This document shows positions 1-9,965 of a stretch of 64,000 bases of DNA, piece after piece. The stretch spans positions 33,808 through 97,807 of the forward strand of contig JALBYC010000037.1 in NCBI GenBank assembly GCA_023212645.1. The letters are read 5' to 3'. Positions within the stretch are counted from its first letter, which is position 1. Every line of letters begins with the position of its first letter. Source of the stretch: Farysia itapuensis (Eukaryota; Basidiomycota; Ustilaginomycetes; Ustilaginales; Ustilaginaceae). The translations under genes were made by a program, and so were the position numbers. Below the pieces are notes generated by a model. That model ran no database searches and was not told the origin of the DNA. It saw only the letters and a program-made list of their open reading frames with translations.

Positions 1-1326
1 CCAGCCCGTCATGAGTACAATGCCGATGACCCACTTGGTGTTACGCAAACTGCAACCACGAAGCAATACCTGATTGAGGGTGACGGGACATTGAAGCGGG
101 TTGCCATTCTTGTCGAAGCGATCGCTGAGGACGACACTAGCGTTGAGACGGTACATATTGGTATCTTGCGGCTCGGCATCAATGCGCAGAGATGCCCGTG
201 CACAGTCGTCAGGTGAGCGAAGCGAAGAAAGTTCGGGTACAGCATGACGAGCTTTGAGGTTGGTCTCTCCGTCCAAGTTTTTCGTTTCAATGTAGCAACT
301 GTCTTCCTCTTCACTGGTGGCGCAGATGATGATGTCTGCAGGGATCGGCTCGTTGTTTTTGAGGTAAACAAAGTCGCCAACAGCCAAGTCCTCCCAGTTC
401 TTGACTTTCCATCGTGGCGCTTTCTTAGCGAAAAAGTCATGTTCCTCCTCCGGCGACAGAATGCGTCCGTTATGTCGGATCCTTCCATCGTCCAATTGCT
501 CATATTCAGACTCAAACATGCTGTGACGCGTGGTGGTCCTTCGATGAAATTGATGCGAGGCTTGCAGGTCCAAATTTGCTTCCCCGGGAACCGGTACACC
601 TGTCCCACCGGTAGTGGCACCCCCGCCTGGAGCATCGGCTGGAGGTTGGATCGGCTCGACATTTTGCTGAGGTCCCTGAGCTGCGGCTGCTTTCTGTTCC
701 ATTTCTGCTTGTAATCGCTGACTCGTGCGCTTTTTGCCGCCAAACATCTTGTTGTGTATTGACGTGAAAGCAGCCTTGATGCTACGGCTCTTTGCTTCCA
801 TGATGTTTGGGTTTTTCCAGCCACCGCCGGTGAGCGTCTTGACTCGAAGACGGTTGATATTCCTGTCTGACTGATGACGCTTAATGTCTTCGTAGCCGTC
901 CTTGATCATGGTGATGCCGAGCACGGCTAGCAGCGGCAACATGGAAACACCAGGGTTGATGGTGGTAAATTGTGGGAAGAATTGGAGAATGACGATCAAC
1001 AAGAAGAAGAGATTGGCGACACGCTGGAATTGCTCGAGCAAGTTCTTAAAGACAAAGTTGTAAAGGGTATATTTGGCTGTCAGGACTTGATTGCTTGCGA
1101 AGGTGAAGTTCTTGTCGGGGCGACCCTTGTGATCAAACACATGCTCGGGCAAAGGCTGGTTAAAGTACACGGCACGAGGCGTCGGGGGTGGACGGGTTTT
1201 CTTGAATACATCATCTGGGTCGAAGCTGATAGACTGCAGCTTTGTCCAGTACGACCTGAGCTTGCCAGGCGGTGACTGAGAAGCAGCTTTGACCTTTGGC
1301 TTGTTACTCTTGGTCTTGCCAAACAT
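1..1326 (-). CDS. P4-type phospholipid-translocating ATPase (Dnf1/Dnf2-like flippase), N-terminal part
   Basis: Reading from an ATG at 1326 the frame stays open for 442 codons to the window edge, so the 3' part lies outside. The family flips aminophospholipids to the cytosolic leaflet of plasma and trans-Golgi membranes, usually with a Cdc50-type partner. Visible in order: a basic N-terminus, the conserved 'FKNLLEQFQRVANLFFLL' segment starting the first membrane pair, a second hydrophobic stretch (MLPLLAVLGITMI), and the actuator domain with 'EPIPADIII' and the P4 signature DGETNLK near residue 350. An Ala/Gln/Pro/Gly-rich insert lies at about residues 215-255. The phosphorylated DKTGT motif would be downstream of this window. 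The open frame and the P4-specific motif make the family secure; the exact subtype is inferred from the long N-terminus. Confidence 0.93.
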   Translation of the reverse strand, partial: MFGKTKSNKPKVKAASQSPPGKLRSYWTKLQSISFDPDDVFKKTRPPPTPRAVYFNQPLPEHVFDHKGRPDKNFTFASNQVLTAKYTLYNFVFKNLLEQFQRVANLFFLLIVILQFFPQFTTINPGVSMLPLLAVLGITMIKDGYEDIKRHQSDRNINRLRVKTLTGGGWKNPNIMEAKSRSIKAAFTSIHNKMFGGKKRTSQRLQAEMEQKAAAAQGPQQNVEPIQPPADAPGGGATTGGTGVPVPGEANLDLQASHQFHRRTTTRHSMFESEYEQLDDGRIRHNGRILSPEEEHDFFAKKAPRWKVKNWEDLAVGDFVYLKNNEPIPADIIICATSEEEDSCYIETKNLDGETNLKARHAVPELSSLRSPDDCARASLRIDAEPQDTNMYRLNASVVLSDRFDKNGNPLQCPVTLNQVLLRGCSLRNTKWVIGIVLMTGW

Positions 1327-2430
1327 GATGATGGAAGCAAGTGCCAGAAAGCGCAGGCAAGCGCGATTCAGCTAAAGCACGTACGCAAAGATGAGTGTTG
1401 TCGAGACGGAAAGGTATTGGAACCCGACGGTGTATGAGGGCAGGAGGATTGATGATATACAGCAGCCGGCCGATCCGAGCCACGAGTTTCCCAAATTGCA
1501 AATCAAACACAGCCAATTGTCTGCCAACGTGAAGTAATATCAATTTCTTGGCCGTCGGACATGGATCTCCGCGCGTCATTCGCCCTATCAACTCAGCACC
1601 TCCATGGAAACGGCAGAAGAGAATCTTGCGCAAATCACATCATCGACATCCAAGATCCAACATTGTGGCTAGTATGTGCGAGAAAACCAATTGTACGTGC
1701 AAGGAACGATGGCTGTACCGACAGTCAGCCCAGTCTGTCACCATTGGCAATACAACCATTACGCAATGTAAAAATAGCTAGCTTCTTCAAAAGAGTGGAT
1801 TACATCGGATTTAACCGCTTGGGGCCGCTCAAGCTAAAATTGTCAGCTTGCCAATTTAACACAATGAAAAAGGAAAATCAGAGAATTCGTAGTCGGATTG
1901 GAGTCTAATGAGAGCAAAATGCTCGATTGACTGACCTCCAACCAGACTCCAATTGTCCTACAACTGCCAACGAGACTACGATCGTACTACGATCAAAAGA
2001 CGATCAGACGCACGTCTAGATGCCGCAAGATTGACGGGTATGGTTCAAGCTCAGTGTAAGATTGTCACACGCAGTCGCAGTTCGATGTACGGTCAATTGT
2101 AGTTTAATTGTAGTCCAATTGTAGGCACGATGTAGGTAAGATGAGCTCTAAAAGGCGAGGCATGGGCGGCTCAGCGAGCCTGCCATTCTGGCAGGGCCAT
2201 CGCTTTGTAGTCCCGTCGAGATGCATGACGTGAGGAACAATAAGATGCGGGTGTGGTATACGAAAGGCTGTTCCGCCTGCTCTGGGTGTCCGCGTGTCGG
2301 TCAATCCTTGCTTACCTGCTTTCTACTCGAGCTTCTGCTCTATGCTGGGTGTAGTCTTACTGCTGCTTTCCTTGCGCATTTCTTTCTGCTTGTGGCCCTT
2401 TCTGTACCACGCGAGGCAAGAACGAGATCG
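1327..2430. other. Gene-free stretch upstream of the flippase gene
   Basis: No convincing coding sequence on either strand. The first few hundred bases must hold the flippase promoter. From about 1890 to 2125 the sequence is rich in short repeated words (AATTGTAGTCC, ACTACGATC, GGAGTCT) and includes a 10-bp inverted repeat, ATTGGAGTCT at 1897-1906 with AGACTCCAAT at 1944-1953. Confidence 0.6.
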
Positions 2431-2439
2431 AAAGAGAAA

Positions 2440-3190
2440 GGAAGAGAATAGACAAAGTCCAGATAGCGAAGCAGCAGTGAACAGACGAAGTCGACGGATA
2501 GGAAGAATTGCTCTTTTCTTCTGTCTCACTCTTCTCGATCCCTTGAGCCCGCTTTGCACCACATGATGGCGAGAAGACAGATCAGAAGGCAGAGAAGAGG
2601 ATAGACAGAGTCCAGAAGCAGTGCCGTGTTCTTCTGCCTCCCTCTTTTCGACCTCCTTGGCCCTTTCTATACCACAAAATGGCAAGGAAGAGATCAGAAG
2701 ACCGAACAAAGGATAGACAAAGTCCAAGAGCGTTGCTCTATTCTGCTGTCTCACTCTTCCCGATTCCCTGAGCCCTTTCTGCGCCACTTCGTGGACTGAA
2801 CAAGATCAGAAGACCGAAATGAGGATAGACAGAGTCCTGAAACAGTGCTCTTTTCTGCTGTCTCACTCTTCCCAGTCTCCTTGGTCTTTTCTATTGCGCA
2901 TAATGGCAAAAGAACAGATCAGAAGACAGGAAGGAGGATAGACAGAGTCCAGAAGAATTGCTCTATTCTGCTGTCTCACTCTTCCCGACCTCCTTGGTCA
3001 TTTCTGTCGCGCATAATGGCAAAGAAAAGATCAGAAGACAGGAAGGAGGATAGACAGAGTCCAGAAGCATTGCTCTATTCTGCTGTCTCACTCTTCCCGA
3101 CCTCCTTGGCCCTTTTCTATACCACGAAATGGCAAGAAAGAGATCAGAAGACAGGAAAGAGGATAGACAGAGTCCAGAAGCAGCAGGAAG
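2440..3190. repeat. Minisatellite, ~112 bp unit, about six to seven imperfect copies
   Basis: The landmark word AGACA(G/A)AGTCC ends at 2460, 2613, 2725, 2837, 2950, 3062 and 3175. The spacings are 153, 112, 112, 113, 112 and 113 bp. Each unit also carries TTGCTCT, CTGCTGTCTCACTCTTCCC, a CCTCCTTGG block, an ATGGCAA word and GATCAGAAGAC. Within one unit CCTCCTT and CTGTCT are matched by AAGGAGG and AGACAG, so single strands could fold into a long imperfect hairpin. The open frames crossing it on both strands do not keep register with a 112/113 bp period, so they are read as by-products rather than genes. Confidence 0.9.
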
Positions 3191-3979
3191 GCCAGAGGCA
3201 AGATGGGTAGAAAGAAAAGTGGAAGGGGACTGGGATAGGCTCTGAGGAGAAGTCAAGACACGCATACTAGCCGCAAACGAAAGGAAGCATTGGCAGTAAG
3301 CCTATGAAGGGCTGACGCGCTCACTTTGACAGTGGCAGCTTGCCGAGGATGACTGCTGAAGCAGTGGCAACTTGTGACCACGCTTCGGTGCAGAAGGAGG
3401 GTGCACAAGTAGAGACGTCTAAGAGTCCCGTCCCACTCCGCTATATGCTTGCAACTTTTTGCGACAAAGTGCAGCCTGCCTACCTTTGATGCCTTGACGG
3501 CCTTGATTCGAGCCACAAAGGTTGAATCAAGATCTTTTTCGAAGGCGCAGTTGAAGCCTCTCAAAAGTCCTGGTGGTAGAAAAGGAAAATGCGTCGCGCG
3601 TGTCACAGAGTTCATCACTAGAACTAAGTTTGCCTTTGGCTGAGTCACAGTGGGCTGAGTCGTCGTTGCGTTGTGCTGACTATCTGATCTGACATCGCGT
3701 CTGCGCAAACGAACTTCGAGATTTGGGAGTCGAGATGTGATGAGTTGAGATGGAGTTGAGAAGGAGTTGAGAAGGAGTTGACGTGTAGTCCAGTCGTAGT
3801 CCACGTGGTTTTCACTACTTCTGGACTACAATCAGACTCAAATTAAAACGACTCACTTTGAACTACAATATTTTTTCACTGTGCAATTTAACATATGCGA
3901 CAAAAAGATGTTAGAGCATAGTTTGAAGCCCATCACGCTGCACGCTAGCTCGCTAGATTTTGGCCGATTGGCTGGATAG
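3191..3979. other. Gene-free stretch with short repeats, 3' of the isomerase gene
   Basis: No supported gene. It contains an 11-bp tandem repeat, GAGTTGAGAAG or close variants, at about 3742-3780. Right after it is a perfect 10-bp inverted repeat, TGTAGTCCAG at 3784-3793 with CTGGACTACA at 3821-3830. The last ~100 bases are AT-rich and probably hold the 3' end signals of the isomerase gene. Confidence 0.55.
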
Positions 3980-4799
<820 letters not shown>

Positions 4800-5105
4800 G
4801 ATTGCGATAGTATGATGGTGGTAAGGTACACAAACCTGTCGAGTTCTTCCGACAAATCCCAGTCACAATCACGATCCGATATTCGAACGGTGCACAATCG
4901 ATTATCATTCACTTTCAAGTCAACGCCAATCAAATCACAAATGTGAATTAAACGCGCAAACGCGAGCCTCCACCGGAAAGGCCTAACAGTTGCGCATGGA
5001 CCGTTTCCGTTTTTCTGGCGCACCCCTTGGAACACGCAACTCATCCTTGGTTGCTAGCCGTCATCAACACACGCAGCATCTAGCGCCACTGCTACTCCAC
5101 CCACC
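4800..5105. promoter_or_regulatory. Shared divergent promoter region, isomerase/profilin
   Basis: These 306 bases separate the two divergent ATG codons of two genes expected to be highly expressed. No clear TATA box is visible. The sequence just upstream of the profilin ATG is C-rich (CCACC before ATG, a good fungal start context). Confidence 0.55.
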
Positions 5106-5642
5106 ATGTCCTGGCAAGCATACGTCGACACAAACCTCGTCGGTACCGGCAAGATCACCCAGGCTGCCATCATCGGTTTGAAAGGGGGCGTCTGGGCTAC
5201 AAGTTCTGGTTTCACAGTATGTACCCAGCGATTCTGGTTCAGATATGTGACGTGAAGTTGCGATAGAAGCTTACATCCGTCTGATTCCACTCCAGGTGTC
5301 TCCTGAAGAACAAAAAGCTATCATTGCTGGGTTTGACGACCCTTCAGGTCTACAGGCTGGTGGCGTACGCGCCAACGGCAAAAAGTTCTTCACCCTGGGC
5401 GTTACTCCCAAGACCATCTATGGGAAGCAGGCCGTACGTATCTTTGATCCGCATAACAATCGCTGTCAGACTAACTCATAGCTCAACCATTCGCACTCAT
5501 TTTGAAACAGGCCGACGGGCTGGTGGCAGTGAAGACCAATCAAGCTGTTTTGGTTTGCGTCTACGTAGCACCAATCATTCCCGGAGACGCCAACAAAGTC
5601 GCAGAAGGCCTCGGAGACTACTTGATCTCAGTTGGATACTAG
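5106..5642 (+). CDS. Profilin
   Basis: Small actin-monomer-binding protein that also binds polyproline stretches of formins. Three exons: 5106-5216, 5296-5433 and 5511-5642. The introns are 79 and 77 bp (donors GTATGT and GTACGT, acceptors CCAG and ACAG; a CTAAC branch-like word lies in the second). The spliced product is 126 residues, the family norm. It begins MSWQAYVDTNL, the conserved profilin N-terminus. It continues through GKKFFTLG and IYGK and ends with GLGDYLISVGY, the C-terminal helix contributing to polyproline binding. All three exons keep frame without internal stops. Confidence 0.95.
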
Positions 5643-5815
5643 TGACCAGTCGCACCTTTAGAGAAGCCCGAGAGGGAACAGCAAATACGATTGAGCCATT
5701 TGCACAGCTCGGACTCCACCTCATCACTCGAAGAGGCGACACTGCGGGTTGTATTGCTTGTGCTCTATGATTACTTTTGGTTTTATGCTCTGGCTATGGG
5801 TGTTAGCCGGTGTGC

Positions 5816-8800
5816 CTAAGGGGGCGGCGCACCAAGGGCGATCTCGTCAAGAGGAACTGTGACAACTGTGCCGTCCGCGAGCGTTCGCTGGAGCAAGCCT
5901 TCCGACGTCTGTTCCACCTCGGTTGGAATGCCAGGGCCGAGCGGATCTTCTGCATCTGTCACAGCTGACAGAGTATCGTCTCCGCCCGATAACCTTCGGG
6001 GACCGGAGCCTGCAGTAGATGCGTTGGTAGGAGATGTCGATAGGAGTGACGCGTCTGGCGCTTCGAGATGTGTGAGCGACGGACGACGGGCATGGGCTCT
6101 AGCGACAGCATCTTCAGGCATCTGAATGGCGGCAGGGGCAAAGACATTGGTTGGAGACACTTCATCGCTGCTCACGGTGTCCTCGCCAGGCGTCGCCTCT
6201 TGATCGTCCTGGTCTTCGTCATCGTCGTCACCTCCCGTGACGGTACGGATTGGATTTTGTTCGTCGTCATCGTGGTACTCTCGTCTAAATTGGGCAGACC
6301 AATCCGCTGGAGTAAGGTTTTCTGAGAATGGGTTGCTGAATGCGTTCGAAGCACTCGATGCGCCAGTAAAGTCGAACGCCTGGCCAGGAGCCCCTTCGCG
6401 ATTGTCGCTGTGTGGATCAGACGGATCGGCGAATGGTCCCCACTCGTCGTCCTCGTCGTCGTCGCCGAGCTCTCCGCTCCCTCCCTGATCCCCGTGGGAT
6501 GGAACAAATGTGTCATCAAATCCACCATTGCCGGCGCCACCAGAGCCGGCGCGCTTCATCTCGCTGGAAAGCCAAGGTGCTTCATCATCGCTGTCGTCTT
6601 CGTCATCATCAGACTCAGCAGCACCGCCCCCGATTTGGGACGAAAGGTAGCTGGCAAAGGAGCTGCTGCCAGGAGCACCGCCCCCGACTCGTCCGTCTTC
6701 ATCATCGTCGGCTCCACTGCCAAAAGATATGGACGTGCCATCTCCGCCTCGATTGAACGCAAGCGGCCCGCCCTCTTTCTCGCGGATCTCCTCCAGCGTG
6801 TCAGAAACAACTTGTCGCCATTCTTCTCGCTCTGTAAAGCTTTCTACAGGCCGGGCAATTTCAAGTGGGTACCGTTCAAGGAGTTTGACAGTCTCTTCGG
6901 CAATCAGATTCATGTGCCCCATGAACCCCAGCCGAATACGTCTGGGCCCGGCCATTGAAGCTTCGTTCCGAGTGCGTCCTTCGACAATCCGATCAGTCAA
7001 ATGTCCTTGACTGAAAACAGCCACAGTGAGATCGCGGTTAAGCCCGACGTCCATGCGACCATTGAAACACTGTTGCAATATATCGTAGACGACATTGTGC
7101 AGAAAATTGTTCCACGGATAGTCGAAGAAAAGGTCCAAGAGCGAAGGCATGATCTTGCATTCGAGGAACTTGCCTTTGAGCAGATCGCCAGCAACGCATG
7201 TCGGCGGTGCGAGCTTGTCCGCCGGAGAAGCAGTACCCACTGGAGAGGCCGCTGCCGCTTCTTCGGAAGTTTTGCCGCTCCGCGCTTCGGTATCGGAGGG
7301 GCTTGTCACAGTAGCGGCTTGCGCTCCATCTGCTTGTGTGTCTCTGACGCCATTCTCCTTGCCGCCGAGAGAGACTTCCTTTAGCAAGGCATCGTCTTCG
7401 CCTTCGTCTGTAGTGCCATTGCCTGCTTGCCGAACCTCTGTCTCGAATGATTTTTCTGCAAGAGGTCCTTGCGTATCGACCGCCACTGCTTGCGCTTCGC
7501 CGTCTATCTCCGCCGCATCATCTGTATTCAGATTGACCTCTGCTGCGGCTGAAGCATCTCCTTCTGGAACGTCGTTGCCTTGCAGGGTGCGCGCTAGAAT
7601 TTGCAGTCCGTCAAGGCCTCCGGTCAACACACCATCTTCCGAGTATTGAGGACCTTCCCCACTCGCACGATTGAGCAGAGCCATATTCGAACAGTGCAAG
7701 AGCTCGGCGTATAATTCTGTGATTCGGTACCTCTCAAAAGTGAGTGGTGACAATTCGCCTACCGAGGTTTGGATCTTGACATCGGGGTCCCTTGGCTCGT
7801 CCACCAGGTGTTGGAAGTCCCTCAATCGTTCTGAGAGCACTTTCAGCATTGGACCGAGATGAACGAGACCCATTTTGTCGACTATTTCGGACATGGCTTC
7901 TTCCATGCCTTGCACATCTTCCTCTTCTTCATCAAGTGCCTCTACGTCGTCCTTCCCTCCAACGTTGGTTTCACCGGCTTCGTCGCCTCGTCTTTGTAGT
8001 CGTCTCTCAGTCAGATCGCTCTGACGCTTGACAAGGTGGTTGTGGAGCGTTCGCAGAAGATGCTGTTCAAAATAATCGCTGTTGTTTTTTCGGATGAGCT
8101 CAATGAAGACACCGATGCATGTCACCAAAGTTGAGCTGCAAGTCTCGGCGGTGACAGGTACCGTAGGAGCGGCAACCATTGGGAACTTGTCGTCAGTACG
8201 ACCGGTAGCTGTCGAGCCCAGCGGGTCCGGACGACCAGGTGACTGCGACTCGGAAGCTGGGAAATCGCGTGGATTCAGAGGTAGGGCAAAAGATTCATCG
8301 TCCTCGTCCGTAACAGCAGAGTCTTTAGCCAAGATGTCTTTCTGTGACTCAACGGATGCACGCCGCAGCGCAATGTCTTGCTGTTGATCCGCTAGACTTA
8401 GTTGAGCAAGTCGATCACCCGCCGCATCGGTCAGCCGACGATGGAGATTACGAGGCATTTGCGCGTCGAGCATATACGCCACCATCTTGCGCACAATCGT
8501 CTCACTGGCGAGTTCGCGGACCAGACGGTTGTTGATACCTGTCACGTTTTCTTGCGAAAAGCTGTCACCAGCCCCTCCCGCGCCAGTCATATCTTGGCTC
8601 TGACCTTGATTGAGCACCGCTGGAGAAGGAGCTGATAAAGCAATAATGGCTTTGAGCAGCTCAGAAACAGTGTTGTGGACGTCGACCGAGTATTTCGGCG
8701 CCAACAACTCGACGGTGCGAGATATCAAGTCTTGAGAAGAAAGCCAATCAATCACGTCGAAGCTCTGAGTAGGTGTCCGAACGGTTTCTTCCATCTGTAT

Positions 8801-9547
8801 GATTCTGAAAAGCAGATCTACGACAGCTGGCGTCTCCAGATGTGCCACAAATCTCGGCACAATGCTCGGCTGCTCCTTGATAAATTGGATCATTTCGACC
8901 GGCTTCCTTTCCAGATACGCCCCGTTGACCTTGGCCCAATAGCCCGCTAGAACCCCACGACCGGGACCATTATCGAGCGCGTTTGTAGCTCTGAGACGAT
9001 TCTCAGGCTTGTCGGAATCAAAGGAAGCACGACCTTCGCCGTTGATTGCGCCAAAGTCTTTGAAGTTCGCGGCGCTGTGATGCGGTGCAGCCGAGACTGA
9101 AGAAGCCGAGGGCGCCTGGTTCTCGGCAAAAAGTGGATGTGAGTGGATAGGAAGGGGAGCTTGCGAAGGCATCGGATTCGCTGTCAGCACAGCATCCCAG
9201 AAAGGTACGAGGTACTCCTTTGTATCCGAAAAGACGGCATCGATTATTGGCCACAGCTCGCTACAGCTCAAGACTTCGGAGGCTACGTATGGGTACTTGA
9301 ACTTGACCTTTTCTTCCCATTCTTTGCCAGCCGCAGAGGTGCCGCCCACGTTTGCAGACCCAACAACATGCTCCATCAGCCTCTTGACAATTCTGGGTTG
9401 CCGGAGGTAGTTGATCAATTTTTGGTTTTGGGACTTGCATTCCTGCAGCAGGTCATCCTCGTCCAAGACATCCTCGAGGGTGACATTAGGTTTGTCCAGC
9501 AGCGTTTCCAAGGTGGAAACTGAAGAAAAGCCAAACCTCCAGAACAT
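5816..9547 (-). CDS. SIT4-associated protein (SAPS family), PP6/Sit4 phosphatase regulatory subunit
   Basis: Intronless, 1243 residues from the ATG at 9547, which gives the canonical SAPS N-terminus MFWRFGF followed by 'LETLLDKPNVTLEDVLDEDDLLQECKSQN'-type sequence. An in-frame TTG a few codons upstream is not a credible start. SAPS proteins such as yeast Sap185/Sap190 and human PPP6R1-3 bind Sit4/PP6 phosphatase and are needed for its G1 and TOR-linked functions. The alpha-helical SAPS repeat region takes up roughly the first 800-900 residues. The C-terminal third is acidic and low in complexity (DDDEDGR, ESDDDEDDSDDE, DDDEDDEWGPFADP) and probably disordered. It is transcribed away from the profilin gene's 3' end and lies downstream of the MYST gene on the same strand, 418 bp from its stop. 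Confidence 0.92.
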   Translation of the reverse strand: MFWRFGFSSVSTLETLLDKPNVTLEDVLDEDDLLQECKSQNQKLINYLRQPRIVKRLMEHVVGSANVGGTSAAGKEWEEKVKFKYPYVASEVLSCSELWPIIDAVFSDTKEYLVPFWDAVLTANPMPSQAPLPIHSHPLFAENQAPSASSVSAAPHHSAANFKDFGAINGEGRASFDSDKPENRLRATNALDNGPGRGVLAGYWAKVNGAYLERKPVEMIQFIKEQPSIVPRFVAHLETPAVVDLLFRIIQMEETVRTPTQSFDVIDWLSSQDLISRTVELLAPKYSVDVHNTVSELLKAIIALSAPSPAVLNQGQSQDMTGAGGAGDSFSQENVTGINNRLVRELASETIVRKMVAYMLDAQMPRNLHRRLTDAAGDRLAQLSLADQQQDIALRRASVESQKDILAKDSAVTDEDDESFALPLNPRDFPASESQSPGRPDPLGSTATGRTDDKFPMVAAPTVPVTAETCSSTLVTCIGVFIELIRKNNSDYFEQHLLRTLHNHLVKRQSDLTERRLQRRGDEAGETNVGGKDDVEALDEEEEDVQGMEEAMSEIVDKMGLVHLGPMLKVLSERLRDFQHLVDEPRDPDVKIQTSVGELSPLTFERYRITELYAELLHCSNMALLNRASGEGPQYSEDGVLTGGLDGLQILARTLQGNDVPEGDASAAAEVNLNTDDAAEIDGEAQAVAVDTQGPLAEKSFETEVRQAGNGTTDEGEDDALLKEVSLGGKENGVRDTQADGAQAATVTSPSDTEARSGKTSEEAAAASPVGTASPADKLAPPTCVAGDLLKGKFLECKIMPSLLDLFFDYPWNNFLHNVVYDILQQCFNGRMDVGLNRDLTVAVFSQGHLTDRIVEGRTRNEASMAGPRRIRLGFMGHMNLIAEETVKLLERYPLEIARPVESFTEREEWRQVVSDTLEEIREKEGGPLAFNRGGDGTSISFGSGADDDEDGRVGGGAPGSSSFASYLSSQIGGGAAESDDDEDDSDDEAPWLSSEMKRAGSGGAGNGGFDDTFVPSHGDQGGSGELGDDDEDDEWGPFADPSDPHSDNREGAPGQAFDFTGASSASNAFSNPFSENLTPADWSAQFRREYHDDDEQNPIRTVTGGDDDDEDQDDQEATPGEDTVSSDEVSPTNVFAPAAIQMPEDAVARAHARRPSLTHLEAPDASLLSTSPTNASTAGSGPRRLSGGDDTLSAVTDAEDPLGPGIPTEVEQTSEGLLQRTLADGTVVTVPLDEIALGAPPP

Positions 9548-9965
9548 GATCGGCAAGGCTTCTGCCGGCGCGTTGCGAGGAAAAGCTCAGCGTAACTGAG
9601 CAACACTTGGAGTCCGATACTTCAGAATGACCAAGAAACGCGTCCGACAGTTCTGCCTACCGACAAGAAGGCCTATAATCTGTCTGATGGGCGTGTTCGT
9701 CCGACCTGTGACGGTTTTTGGCGTCAAGGTGCGGTAATAGGAGCAAGAAAGGGAATGCAACGGCTCGCAGATTCGACTTCCGAGGGTCGATCATTGGTGC
9801 AATCTCCCGATCCAACTTGCACAGCCCCGATATGAAAGCAAATCAGACGCCCTTATCACACTCACAGACTAGCTACGGCTGCAATAAGACAGGTATTCCT
9901 TTTCAAGCGGTACATGCAACAGCGTATGGAGAAGCACAAACATGGACTGATTTGGAAAAGCTAGA
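9548..9965. other. Intergenic, SAPS promoter / MYST 3' flank
   Basis: No gene seen. It must contain the SAPS promoter and the 3' end signals of the acetyltransferase gene, both on the minus strand. No distinctive motif stands out. Confidence 0.5.

Noticed and set aside
2323..3210. Long open frames on both strands through the minisatellite
   Set aside because: The 112/113-bp unit is not a multiple of three, both strands are open by composition, and no start context or protein similarity is visible.
3253..3804. 183-codon frame on the minus strand
   Set aside because: Low-complexity, begins inside a short tandem repeat and shows no family resemblance.
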